Assembly (NCBI RefSeq): GCF_024282095.1
Contig: NZ_JAMWZS010000009.1
Location: 1-64,000, forward strand
Length of the DNA stretch: 64,000 nucleotides
Origin: Nitrosomonas sp.
Lineage (GTDB): Bacteria > Pseudomonadota > Gammaproteobacteria > Burkholderiales > Nitrosomonadaceae
Direction: 5' to 3'
The notes under the pieces are model-generated. The model did not search any database, was not told the DNA's origin, and saw nothing but the letters and a program-made list of their open reading frames with translations. Made by a program: the position numbers and the translations under genes. This document shows positions 55,113 to 64,000 of this stretch, one piece after another (position 1 is the first letter of the stretch; every line of letters starts with the position of its first letter).

Positions 55113-56840
55113 CTAGTCATTCAATTTGGCCAGCAATGCAAGCATTTTTTCCGGGTGATCCGTTTTGATGATCTTATGGACCAGCGGAATAATATCTGGC
55201 AAGTGGCTTTTTAGCACCTGGTTTTTAACAGTCAGCAGCTGAGCCGGGTACATGGAAAATTGCTGCAGCCCCAAACCCAGCAGCAAGCGCGTAAACTGCT
55301 TGTCACCTGCCATTTCACCGCAAAGCGATACCGGCACTTTGGCACGATTGGCGCTCTGAATGATGTGCGAAACCAGCCATATGATGGCCGGATGAAACGG
55401 ATCATAAAGATGCGCCACGGTATCATCAATCCGGTCAACTGCCAGGGTATATTGAATCAAGTCATTGGTGCCGATGGAGAGAAAATCCAGTTTGCGCATG
55501 AAAACATCCAGACTCAGCGCGGCCGCTGGAATCTCAATCATACCGCCTACCTTGATATGCTCGTCAAAATGAATCTTCTCATCGCGCAACGTCTTTTTTG
55601 CATAGTCAATGAGATGCAGTGTTTGATCAATTTCCGCCACATTCGACAGCATGGGTATCAAAATACGCACATCACCGTACTTGGAAGCACGCAAGATAGC
55701 GCGCAGTTGCGTATGAAACATCTTGGGTTCCGCCAGGCTCCAGCGAATCGCACGCAGCCCCAGCGCCGGATTTGCCGCAACTTGCACGGCGCCTCTAAGA
55801 TTCTTGTCGGCGCCCAGATCAAATGTACGGATGGTAACCGGCTGTTTATGCATTTTGACCGCAACCGTGCGATATGCTTCAAATTGCTCATCTTCACCGG
55901 GCAGATCATCGCGGTTCATGAACAAAAACTCGCTGCGAAACAGGCCAATGCCCGTGGCACCGCTTTCTTTGACTTGCTCGATATCTTCCGGCAACTCGAT
56001 ATTGGCATATAAATCAATCGGCGTACCATCCAATGTCATTGCAGCAACGCTTTTAATGCGCTTTAGCTTCTTTTTCTCCAGCTCCAGCTGGCCTTGCCGC
56101 AAGCGATATTCATCCAGCACGTATTTGTCCGGATTGACGATGATAATACCCTGATTGCCATCAACAATCAGACAATCATCTTCCAGAATGAGCTGATGCG
56201 CGTGATGCAGCGCCACGATCGAAGGAATATTGAGGCTGCGCGCAACAATGGCCGTGTGCGAAGTTTGGCTGCCCAGATCGGTCAGAAAAGCGATAAATTG
56301 ATGCTGTTTGTATTGCATCACATCGGCAGGACTCAGATCATGCGCAATCAGAATGCTGTCGCCGGTATGTTTCGATGCAATGGGCAAATAACCGGGATGT
56401 CCCAGCATGGCCTTGAGCACGCGTTCAACCACTTGCACCACATCGGCCTTACGTTCGCGCAAATAGGCATCTTCAATTTCTTCAAACTGTGCCAATAATA
56501 CTTGCATCTGTTGCGCCAACGCCCATTCAGCATTGCAATGCGTCTGCGCAATCATGCTGCGGGCGGCTTCCGACAGGGTCGGATCATCCAGAATCATCAG
56601 ATGCAAATCCAGGAATGCACTGAACTCAGCGCGTGCATGACCATCGACCACAGATTTCTGCAATGCCTCAAACTCTTTGCGCACCACGGAAAAAGCGCTG
56701 TCCAGGCGCGCAATCTCCTTATCCGCCTGATTCTTGGGAATCAGATAATGCATCACCTCCAATGCGGCAGGCGCGGCCAGATGAGCGCGCCCTATGGCAA
56801 TGCCTTCAGATACCCCAATACCCTGCAGAATAAAGCTCAT
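55113..56840 (-). CDS. ptsI: Phosphoenolpyruvate-protein phosphotransferase (Enzyme I)
   Basis: 575 residues. Phospho-histidine in LGSQTSHTAIVARSLNIPS; PEP-binding GIGLFRSEFLFMNRDDLPGE, RTFDLGADKNLRG and LSIGTNDLIQYTLAVDR; catalytic Cys in VSLCGEMAGD. It passes phosphate from PEP to HPr. It overlaps ptsH by 4 bp. No sugar permease is near, so the chain is probably regulatory. Confidence 0.96.
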   Translation of the reverse strand: MSFILQGIGVSEGIAIGRAHLAAPAALEVMHYLIPKNQADKEIARLDSAFSVVRKEFEALQKSVVDGHARAEFSAFLDLHLMILDDPTLSEAARSMIAQTHCNAEWALAQQMQVLLAQFEEIEDAYLRERKADVVQVVERVLKAMLGHPGYLPIASKHTGDSILIAHDLSPADVMQYKQHQFIAFLTDLGSQTSHTAIVARSLNIPSIVALHHAHQLILEDDCLIVDGNQGIIIVNPDKYVLDEYRLRQGQLELEKKKLKRIKSVAAMTLDGTPIDLYANIELPEDIEQVKESGATGIGLFRSEFLFMNRDDLPGEDEQFEAYRTVAVKMHKQPVTIRTFDLGADKNLRGAVQVAANPALGLRAIRWSLAEPKMFHTQLRAILRASKYGDVRILIPMLSNVAEIDQTLHLIDYAKKTLRDEKIHFDEHIKVGGMIEIPAAALSLDVFMRKLDFLSIGTNDLIQYTLAVDRIDDTVAHLYDPFHPAIIWLVSHIIQSANRAKVPVSLCGEMAGDKQFTRLLLGLGLQQFSMYPAQLLTVKNQVLKSHLPDIIPLVHKIIKTDHPEKMLALLAKLND

Positions 56841-57106
56841 TCGCCTTCACCAAAATAATCTTCAACTAATGCAACCAATGCCGCCAGCGCTTCATTTTCG
56901 TCATCACCAATCGTTTCGATCTGTATGCGTGAGCCTTTATTGGCTGCCAGCGTCATAACACCCATGATGCTTTTCGCATTGACCCGACGGGAATTGCGTG
57001 TCACCCAGACTTCACATTTGAATTGACTCGCCAGCTTAGTCAGCTTTGCGGATGCACGCGCATGCAGTCCTAGTTTGTTGACAATTTCCACTTCTTTAAT
57101 TTGCAT
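56837..57106 (-). CDS. ptsH: Phosphocarrier protein HPr
   Basis: 89 residues from ATG 57106. The phospho-accepting histidine is in NKLGLHARASAKLTKLASQF and the regulatory serine in RRVNAKSIMGVMTLAA, so it should be a target of HPr kinase. An in-frame start at 57121 would add five residues and overlap the EIIA gene. Part of the ptsI-ptsH-EIIA operon. Confidence 0.94.
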   Translation of the reverse strand: MQIKEVEIVNKLGLHARASAKLTKLASQFKCEVWVTRNSRRVNAKSIMGVMTLAANKGSRIQIETIGDDENEALAALVALVEDYFGEGE

Positions 57107-57120
57107 GACAGAATTCCACA

Positions 57121-57507
57121 TTAACCATTGATATGCACCACGCCATTTTGGCCACCACTGAGTCCTTTTTCGATTACAACCGACAGCGGTTCATTCCGAT
57201 AGGTCAGTGCGCGCACCAACATCGGTAAATTAACACCTGCCACACATTCCACTTTACCAGGCTGTACCAATCGGCTGGCAATGTTACAGGGCGTTGCGCC
57301 ACATATATCACTGAGTACCAACACGCCATCGCCGCTATCCAATTGCTTGATCAATGCATGTGCGTTGGATAACACTTCATCCGGATCATCCTGTGGAAAA
57401 ACACTCAAATGCATCAATTGCGGTGGTTCTGTACCTACCACATGCGTCGCACAGCGAATCAAATGATCGCCTAAATCTTCATGTGTGAGAACTAGAATTC
57501 CAATCAT
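57121..57507 (-). CDS. PTS Man-family EIIA domain protein
   Basis: 128 residues. IGILVLTHEDLGDHLI carries the phosphorylated histidine (H9) and GDGVLVLSDICGATPCNIASRL is the family pattern. No EIIB, EIIC or EIID domain follows, so it is a regulatory EIIA rather than part of a sugar transporter. Together with HPr and EI it forms a phosphorelay reported in several betaproteobacteria. Confidence 0.9.
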   Translation of the reverse strand: MIGILVLTHEDLGDHLIRCATHVVGTEPPQLMHLSVFPQDDPDEVLSNAHALIKQLDSGDGVLVLSDICGATPCNIASRLVQPGKVECVAGVNLPMLVRALTYRNEPLSVVIEKGLSGGQNGVVHING

Positions 57508-57702
57508 ATTATTTTTGTCCTACCCTGTTTTTGAAGAATCAATGTAAGAATTTTAGCATTGACGCTACTTAAATAGCGTTGAGTTGCTATGTATAAACAT
57601 GAAAATATTAAAAATTGCTGCGTCGCCTATATTTAACCGACAAACTGCACAGTGAATCCCCGGCAATTTTTTGAATTAATAATCTGCAATTCAGTCACAA
57701 TG

Positions 57703-57850
57703 CTAACAGGCTGTTGAAAAACGTTTTCAAGGTAGCCGATTCAAGGCAGAAACAGGCGAAAAAGCGCAGTTTATGCGTAATCAATGAGCATTTTTAGCCT
57801 ATTCTTAACACCGTAGCGACAACGCAGATAGTTTTTCAACAACCTGCTAG
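57703..57850. repeat. 148-bp MITE-like inverted repeat
   Basis: Outer arms CTAACAGGCTGTTGAAAAAC (57703-57722) and the complement of CTAGCAGGTTGTTGAAAAAC (57831-57850) match at 18 of 20 positions. The centre has no ORF. GCTA occurs at both outer ends and may be a target duplication. Related single arms occur at 55091 and 63482. Located in the 406-bp gap before the diguanylate cyclase gene, in which nothing else was recognised. Confidence 0.7.
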
Positions 57851-57913
57851 AGAGTGTTCTATGAATATTCAGTGACCCAACCACATGATTATTGCAGTCG
57901 ATAGAATAAGCAA

Positions 57914-59161
57914 ATGAAAAAGAATGATCGAATCCTCGCCTTGCGCAAAGCTGCCGAAGCGATGGCGCGCGGGGATTTCACATCAGACATTCCCACCGGG
58001 GACGATGACATTGGTCATCTGGGCAAGTCACTCAAAAAATTATCATCCCATCTGCAGAAGCAATTCGATAAAAGCCAGTCTCTTTACAAGATCATGGTTG
58101 AGTGCAATTTCAATCTGCGCCTGATTGATGTACTAAACCATATTTATGAATCCTTTCAGAATCATCTACCTTATGACCGGATGAGCTTGGTCTTATTCGA
58201 ACATGATAAAAGCAAGCTCAAATTGCATTGGGTGCGCGCCAATTACAACGCGCTTGAATTGAACACCGGTTATTCTCTACCCATGACGGATAGTAGTGTG
58301 CAGAAACTCCTCGATACTCATGAAATGCTGATTATTGATGATTTAAGCACATATTTGGAAGAGCTCTCAGAATCCGATCTGGCTCAAGCGGCTTTTAAAG
58401 AAGGTATTCACTCCTGCCTGGTCTGCCCTTTGATCGCTACCGGCAAATCGATTGGATTTGTTGTATTCTCCTGCCGCAAGAAAAATATCTACAAAAAGTT
58501 GCACAAGGATTTATCGCTGCAAATCGCGAGTCATCTGGCTTTAATCATTGAGAAAACTCAGTTATACAAGGGCGTGAAACTGAATAAGCAGCTCATTGCG
58601 CAAAAAAAATCATTAGAACAGCGCGTCACGCACGATGCGTTGACCGGCTTATTCAACCGACCGGCCATATTCGATATTCTGCATAAACAAATCCTGCGCG
58701 CCAAACGCGGCGGGCTCCAAATCGCGATTATCATGATTGATATTGATCACTTCAAAGCAATCAATGATAGCTGCGGTCATCTCACCGGCGACGCGGTGCT
58801 ATGTGAAATTGCGGAACGCCTGACTAATTCAGCCCGCTCGCATGAATACATCGGACGCTATGGTGGTGAAGAGTTCCTGGCCATCGTCTCACCCTATGAC
58901 CAGGAGGGCGCGTTAAAGGCCGCCGAAAGATTCCGTAATGCGGTAGCTTGCCAAGCAATCAGCGCCAATCAAATGCTGATCCCTGTCACGATTAGCCTGG
59001 GTGTGGCAATCAGCACTGAGCAGGACACATTGGATGAGCATCTACTCTTGCAAAAAGCGGATGAAGCGCTTTATCAAGCCAAACACAAAGGTAGAAATCG
59101 AGTGGAGCTGGCTCATATCGATAATAAAGAAGATCCCGCCGACCACAAAAATTCCGGATAA
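57914..59161 (+). CDS. GAF-GGDEF diguanylate cyclase
   Basis: 415 residues. Residues 1-50 form a HAMP-like start (LRKAAEAMARGDF), residues 55-215 a GAF domain (YDRMSLVLFE, IHSCLVCPLIA) and residues 235-400 a GGDEF domain with THDALTGLFNR, IDIDHFKAINDSCGH and the active-site RYGGEEF. The expected RxxD inhibitory site five residues before GGEEF is not present. It makes c-di-GMP; no transmembrane helix. Convergent with the RTX gene. A surface adhesin next to a c-di-GMP enzyme fits control of attachment (inference). Confidence 0.9.
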   Translation: MKKNDRILALRKAAEAMARGDFTSDIPTGDDDIGHLGKSLKKLSSHLQKQFDKSQSLYKIMVECNFNLRLIDVLNHIYESFQNHLPYDRMSLVLFEHDKSKLKLHWVRANYNALELNTGYSLPMTDSSVQKLLDTHEMLIIDDLSTYLEELSESDLAQAAFKEGIHSCLVCPLIATGKSIGFVVFSCRKKNIYKKLHKDLSLQIASHLALIIEKTQLYKGVKLNKQLIAQKKSLEQRVTHDALTGLFNRPAIFDILHKQILRAKRGGLQIAIIMIDIDHFKAINDSCGHLTGDAVLCEIAERLTNSARSHEYIGRYGGEEFLAIVSPYDQEGALKAAERFRNAVACQAISANQMLIPVTISLGVAISTEQDTLDEHLLLQKADEALYQAKHKGRNRVELAHIDNKEDPADHKNSG

Positions 59162-59213
59162 CTCATTGAGAGAAATTCCTAGAAGCCTGTTAAGTGCAAC
59201 AGATTCCCAGCAT

Positions 59214-59262
59214 AAAATAAAACCGCCCGAAAATTGTTTGATCCACAATTCCCAGGCGGTCA
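59214..59262 (-). terminator. Rho-independent terminator of the RTX gene
   Basis: On the minus strand GACCGCC and GGGCGGT pair around an inner AATTGT/ACAATT stem, followed by TTTTATTTTA. It lies 12 bp after the stop of the RTX gene. Confidence 0.75.
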
Positions 59263-59273
59263 CCCTCCCTGAT

Positions 59274-62200
59274 CTAGATTACATGAACATCCCAGTTGGT
59301 CATCGCCAGCCCGGTGCTGAGCGTAGCAAATTGCACTGCGTCATTAGCACCGTTGCCATCCGCATCATATAGCAGCGCACCGGTTCCACTGTTATAAATG
59401 ATATAGTCGTTCGCATCCAACGCTTGTGTACCAATCACAAATTGGTCGACGGCTATCCTATCTGGCGTCACCATGCCTGCAAATACCGTAAATAGATCAT
59501 TCTCCAACTTGATGGTGTCATCCACCACGCTAAAGTCGGTAATCGTATCAATGCGGCCTGCCGTAAGATGATCCGCTGTTTTAAACTGAAAGTAGTCCTT
59601 ACCGTTACCGCCCGTTAACGTATTATTGCCTGCTGCGCCATTGAGAATATCGTTGCCCGCCCCGCCATCCAACTGATTCGCCGCGCTATTTCCAGTCAGT
59701 GTATTCACTGCCCCATTGCCTGTGGCGTTAATCGCCGCTGTGCCTGTCAAAGTAAGATTCTCAATATTGTCAGGTAGTGTATAAGTCACCGAGCTATTGA
59801 CTCTATCAACCCCTTGATTGAGATTCTCAATAAGGATATCACCTACATTATCAACAGTATAACTATCGTCTCCCCCAGCACCAATCAACGTGTCCGCACC
59901 GACAGCACCATTCAGTATATTGGCTGCCGCATTTCCAGTAATCGTGTTGGCCAAGGTATTCCCTGTACCATTATTGGCCGATGTACCCGACAGTTTCAAA
60001 CTCTCAACATTGTTTGGCAGCGTATAGGTCACGCTGCTATTGACGATATCATTGCCTGCATCAAGAATCTCAGTAATGATGTCACCCACATTATCAACAA
60101 TATACGTATCATCACCCGCGCCACCCTTGAGCGCATCTGCACCGGCACCACCATCCAGTTGATTCGCTGCTGAGTTACCCAGCAAGATATTCGCCAGATC
60201 ATTACCCACGCCATTAATGGCTGCCGTTCCGGTTAGGGTGAGATTTTCAACATTGTCTGATAGCATGTAATTAACGCTGCTGCTGACCTTATCCGTACCT
60301 CCGTCAGCATCCTCGGTGACAATGTCATTGATATTATCAACCGTATAATTGTCATTACCCAATCGACCTACTAGGGTATCCGCGCCGGTACTACCATTCA
60401 ATGTATTGCTTGCTGAGTTCCCAATGATGGTGTTAGCCAGCGCATTACCTGTGCCATTGATGCTTGATGCGCCTATCAGGGTGAGATTCTCAACATTGGC
60501 TTTTATCGAGTAAGTCACACTACTAATGACTGTATCGATACCCGCATTGAGTTTCTCGGTAACGATATCACCTGCAAGATCAACAATATAATTGTCATCA
60601 CCCGCTCCGCCCACTAAAGTATCTGTACCGATGCCGCCATCCAGCACGTTATTCTGCGCGTTACCTGTCAAATTATCATTGAAATCACTACCGATCAGAT
60701 TATCGATGTTAGTCAACGTATCTGACCCTGCACCACCGGTATTTTGCGCAGCAGTGGTTGCCAGTGAAACTGCGACTGGGGCAGCCGCATAGGCATACGT
60801 CACGGTATCGTTGGATAATGTACCGGCAAGAATATTATTTGCACTTGTACTGACCAGCAATTGGCCTGCATCAAACGCAATCACTGCAACCGTCAAAGTG
60901 TCATCGGCAAAAAGCCCATGCGTGTCTGTCGCCGTTACTTTCAGTGTATAGGTACCACGCTCACCAAAATCAGGCGCCGCTGTAATGACACCAGTCGTTG
61001 GATTAATTTGAATCCAACCCGGCAAATCATTGCCATTAAGCTTGGCACTGTAGCTCAAAGAATCGGAGTCACTAAAAGATGCACCGGCATCGTAACTCCA
61101 GCCTGCCGTATCGTATTGTATCGCCTGATGGACTAAGGGCGTCACGAGCGTCGGCGCCTGATTAGTACCGCTAACCAATGCTGTTTGCGCGCTGGTTAAA
61201 CTCTCTGCAGTACCATGACCGTCGGTGTAACTGACTTCCACGCTGATCTTCTTGCCCACGTCCGCATTTCCCAACGTGTATGTGTTATTCGTAGCACCGC
61301 CGATCGCTACATTATCACGCAACCATTGATAGCTGAATGTTCCCAGTCCATCATTATCGTCGACGGCACCAGTGTTCGCCGTCAGTACTTCATTTTCCTG
61401 CGCCGTGCCGTCGATCGTGACCGCGCCGGTCGGATCATCGTTGATATTGGCAACAAATCCGGTTTGCGCGCTGGTCAGACTCTCCAATGTGCCATGACCA
61501 TCCGTGTAGCTGACTTCCACGCTGATCTTCTTGCCGACGTCCGCATCTCCCAACGTATACGTGCCGTCCGTAGCGCTGCCTATCGCGACATTATTGCGCA
61601 GCCATTGGTAACTGAATGTCCCCAACCCATCATTATCATCTCAATGGTGCTGGTGTCCGCCGTCAGAATTGCATTTTCCTGGGGCCGTGCCGTCGATCGT
61701 GACCGCGCCGGTTGGATTTATCGTTGGCATTGGCTACAAATCCGGTTTGCGCGCTGGTCAGGCTTTCTGATGTGCCATGACCGTCGGTGTAACTGACTTC
61801 CACGCTGATCTTCTTGCCAACATCGGCACCCCCTAACGTGTATGTGCTGCCGATAGCACCGCCGATCGCGACGTTATGTCCTGCAACCATTGGTAACTGA
61901 ATGCTCCCAATCCGTCATTATCGTCAATGGTGCTGGTGTCCGCCGTCAATTGCATTTTCCTGCGCCGTGCCGTCTATCGTGACCGCGCCGGTCGGATTAT
62001 CGTTAACGTCAACAAATCCGGTTTGCGCGCTGGTTCAGGCTCTCTCAATGTGCCGTGACCATCCGTGTAGCTGACTTCCACGCTGATCTTCTTGCCAACG
62101 TCCGCATCGCCCAGCGTATACGTGCCATCCGTGGCGCTGCCTATCGCGACATTATTACGCAACCATTGGTAACTGAATGTTCCCAGCCCATCATTGTCGT

Positions 62201-63303
62201 CAATGGTGCCGGTGTACCGCTGTTCAGAATTGCATTTCCCTGCACCGCACCATCGATTGTGACCGCGCGGTTGGACTATCGTTAACGTTGTCAACAAATC
62301 CGGTTTGCGCGCTGGTCAGACTCTCCAATGTGCCGTGACCATCCGTGTAGCTGACTTCCACGCTGATCTTCTTGCCGACGTCCGCATCGCCCAGCGTATA
62401 CGTGCCGTCCGTGGCGCTGCCTATCGCGACATTATTGCGTAACCATTGATAACTGAATGTCCCCAGCCCATCATTATCGTCAATGGTGCTGATGTCCGCC
62501 GTCAGGATTGCATTTTCCTGGGCTGTGCCGTCTATCGTGACTGTGCCAGTCGGATTGTCGTTGACGGGTGTTACCGTAAAGCTGAATGTATCGGAAGCAG
62601 GTAACACACCATCTTCACCGCCATCTTCCAGTGAGAAGCTAAAACCGGCACTGGCTGTTTCAGAACCATCGTGGGCAAAACTTACTTTACCGTCAATTAC
62701 ATCCTTGGCCGTAAAAGACGTAACGGCAAAACCATCCAGTGTAACCGTACCATGGGTTTGTGATGACACCGTATAAGTCAGTCCAACACCGGCATCGTCG
62801 GGGTCCGCTTCCCCCAGATCATCCGTCGTCAGCAGGTAATCACTTCCTTCTGCAACTGTAGCCGCGAGATCGCCTGCAATTACCGGCGCATCGTTGACTG
62901 TTGTCACGGCAATTGTGTAATCGACCGCGAGGCTGTCGGATATTTCCGGGCCGGTTGTATCCGAAGCGACAACCGTTATTAACCGAGTTCCCGGAGGATT
63001 ATTTGACGAGTTACTGTAATATATTGATCTGAGTACCGATTCCCAGTTAGGGTCTGATATGTCACCCGTGCCATTGCTAATGGTCAGTACACCGGTATCC
63101 GCATCATATGAGGACGTATAACCCGTCGGCAAAGATGAAACCGCAAGCAACTCCAGCGCGGAGGCACTATTCAGGGTAATTTTCAGGGTATCTACAAGAC
63201 TGTCTACATCTGAAACGATAGTGGCCGAATCAAAAAGCGTCAGATTACCTTGATTTTCTGTGTAATCAATACCTACACTGTTTAAATCGATCGTAATAGA
63301 CAT
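59274..63303 (-). CDS. RTX adhesin/exoprotein with tandem repeats (frame broken in the repeats)
   Basis: N-terminus from ATG 63303 has SITIDLNSVGIDYTENQG with cadherin-like domains. Then come five tandem repeats (GLGTFSYQWLRNNVAIGSAT, DADVGKKISVEVSYTDGHGT), a dystroglycan-type domain, and haemolysin-type calcium nonapeptides (GGAGSDTLTNIDNLIGSDFNDN, GGAGDDNYIVD). The C-terminus (FATLSTGLAMTNWDVHVI) fits type I secretion. Full length would be about 1340 residues. Frame breaks near 62230-62290, 61950-62035, 61875 and 61640-61710 separate the 359-residue N-terminal and 783-residue C-terminal parts. Surface attachment is the likely role. Confidence 0.85.
61140..62560 (-). repeat. Five tandem ~280-bp coding repeats
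   Basis: Each unit encodes about 93 residues from DPTGxVTIDGTAQEN to SLTSAQTGFVAN. Units are nearly identical at DNA level, except that single-base gains and losses occur in the middle three copies (61640-62290). Near-identity favours recombination between copies and also assembly errors, so copy number and frame are uncertain. Confidence 0.85.
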
Positions 63304-63481
63304 ACTTGTTCCCTTAATGTTGTGATTGAAATTCCAAAATCAAATCGTACTGACTACTGGAGAATTTGGTGAATTAGGCTAGCACGCCTTCGACTTCAAG
63401 ACTGATACACACAAAACCATGCACTTCTCCTGTCTGACATTGAATATTCTCGTCTAATCCAGTCATCGACACAAGATACCT

Positions 63482-63506
63482 GCTAACAGGCCGCTCGCTG
63501 AAAAAC
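63482..63506 (+). repeat. Diverged arm of the CTAGCAGGCTGTTGAAAAAC repeat
   Basis: CTAACAGGCCGCTCGCTGAAAAAC resembles the arm at 57703 with a 4-nt insertion. The 250 bp between the RTX start and the terminator hold nothing else recognisable. Confidence 0.35.
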
Positions 63507-63552
63507 AATCTGCATTGCCGCCACAACATTAACAGTAGAAAAATTTTTCTGT

Positions 63553-63578
63553 GAATTCCCCGGCGTGCCGGGGAATTC
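63553..63578 (-). terminator. Rho-independent terminator
   Basis: GAATTCCCCGGC and its perfect complement form a 12-bp stem with a 2-nt loop, followed on the minus strand by a TTTTT run. It ends the gene at 63591. Confidence 0.75.
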
Positions 63579-63590
63579 TCCTTGCGTTAA

Positions 63591-64000
63591 TTAATCTTCC
63601 AATCCTTGGGTATCGACCCCACCTCTTGAAGATGTCACCGTAACTCGCGCTGGCGGAACCGGAAATAATCCAGGTAATGCCACTTCATACCGTCCAGGCG
63701 TGCCAACTTGTGGCATTGGGTAAGAATTTGCCCCTACATGCAGCGTAAGCTCAGGAATAATACCTGCCGCTGGATGTATCTTGTCGCTCGAGAAAGCCAC
63801 AACCCTTAACCTTGCCAATGGCTTCGTCCAACCTACTGTATCAATCTTCACTTGATCGACGACATTGACAACTTGCACGGTGCTCATGCCGTTGGCATTT
63901 GTGGCGGTAACCGTTAATTGAGCAGGCATAGGATTGCTATTGGCCGCATTTAGCGTCGCACGTCTGAAGAATGTATTGTCACCATCGAATGCCATTGGAC
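63591..64000 (-). CDS. Unidentified protein, C-terminal part
   Basis: The frame is open to the window edge, so the start is unknown. The visible 136 residues are rich in Val, Pro and Ala, with an Ig-like feel (PAQLTVTATNANGMSTVQVVN, then LTLHVGANSYPMPQVGTPGRYEVALPG). No family was recognised; an exported or surface protein with a beta-sandwich tail is plausible. Terminated by the hairpin at 63553. Confidence 0.55.
   Translation of the reverse strand, partial: PMAFDGDNTFFRRATLNAANSNPMPAQLTVTATNANGMSTVQVVNVVDQVKIDTVGWTKPLARLRVVAFSSDKIHPAAGIIPELTLHVGANSYPMPQVGTPGRYEVALPGLFPVPPARVTVTSSRGGVDTQGLED

Noticed and set aside
55260..56012. 250-codon open frame on the plus strand
   Set aside because: It lies fully antisense to ptsI, which has all Enzyme I motifs.
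61215..61796. 193-codon open frame on the plus strand inside the RTX gene
   Set aside because: It is the complement of the tandem repeats, repeating the same periodicity; no independent signal.
61140..62560. Regular repeats that could suggest a CRISPR array
   Set aside because: The repeats are about 280 bp, contiguous and protein-coding; there are no short repeat-spacer units.
1..64000. tRNA genes
   Set aside because: No cloverleaf or conserved T-loop (GGTTCGAATCC-type) segment was recognised in any intergenic region.

Overview
The window looks like chromosomal DNA of a betaproteobacterium, most likely Nitrosomonas or a close relative (Nitrosomonadaceae). This is inferred from gene families and gene order (yqgE-ruvX-pyrR-pyrB-pyrX, rpsP-rimM-trmD-rplS, metX-metW, a Man-type EIIA/HPr/EI set without permease, and a bicarbonate transporter with a PII-like partner). 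No search was run, so the genus is an inference. The first 41 kb is densely packed with intact housekeeping genes. From 41 kb onward there are insertion sequences, broken genes and niche-specific genes.

Layout: 1-418, the 5' end of a 16S rRNA gene (minus strand) with its boxA leader and an rRNA-type promoter. 518-1625, prfB with the programmed +1 frameshift. 1.9-5.6 kb, ispD-ispF-thpR-tsaB-rimI-udg. 5.6-9.0 kb, lplT, alr and a parvulin isomerase. 9.2-11.4 kb, a tight rubredoxin / rubredoxin reductase / yciB / yciI operon; the 54-residue rubredoxin is easily missed. 11.6-20.8 kb, mlaA, prlC, the pyrimidine cluster (with a dihydroorotase-like subunit lacking its zinc histidines), coq7 and glcF. 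20.9-23.1 kb, the rpsP operon ending in a strong hairpin. 23.1-24.4 kb, small stress-type or unknown genes.

24.6-35.8 kb is a surface-glycan region. Minus-strand methyltransferases, an O-antigen ligase-like protein, a GT2 glycosyltransferase, an FkbM methyltransferase and an unassigned GT-B-like protein face a plus-strand operon: KdsB-like cytidylyltransferase, HpcH/HpaI-type aldolase, D-2-hydroxyacid dehydrogenase, NAD-dependent epimerase, HAD phosphatase. Together these could make and activate an unusual 2-keto-3-deoxy sugar acid. pgl closes the operon.

35.8-41.9 kb is a candidate defence or DNA-modification cassette: a cytosine-C5 methyltransferase, a 989-residue protein with two GHKL ATPase modules (one MORC/Hsp90-like, one histidine-kinase-like), a divergent response-receiver protein and a Vsr-type nuclease. 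The last two are broken by single-base frameshifts. An IS5-family element (42140-43265) follows.

45.4-53.1 kb reads as an inorganic-carbon locus: a FixJ-like response regulator with a frameshifted PAS sensor kinase, a small ORF cut by a 1268-bp IS3-family element (48127-49394, 3-bp target duplication), sbtA (frame broken at a C6 tract), an SbtB-like PII protein and an alginate-export-family porin. A roughly 50-bp block carrying a TAAGGGT-TT-ACCCTTA palindrome occurs upstream of both the kinase and the porin and may be a shared operator. 53.2-57.5 kb holds metW-metX and ptsI-ptsH-EIIA. 57.7-64 kb holds a MITE-like inverted repeat, a GAF-GGDEF diguanylate cyclase, a large RTX adhesin with five tandem ~93-residue repeats (frame broken inside the repeats) and the C-terminal part of an unidentified protein. 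No tRNA gene or CRISPR array was seen.
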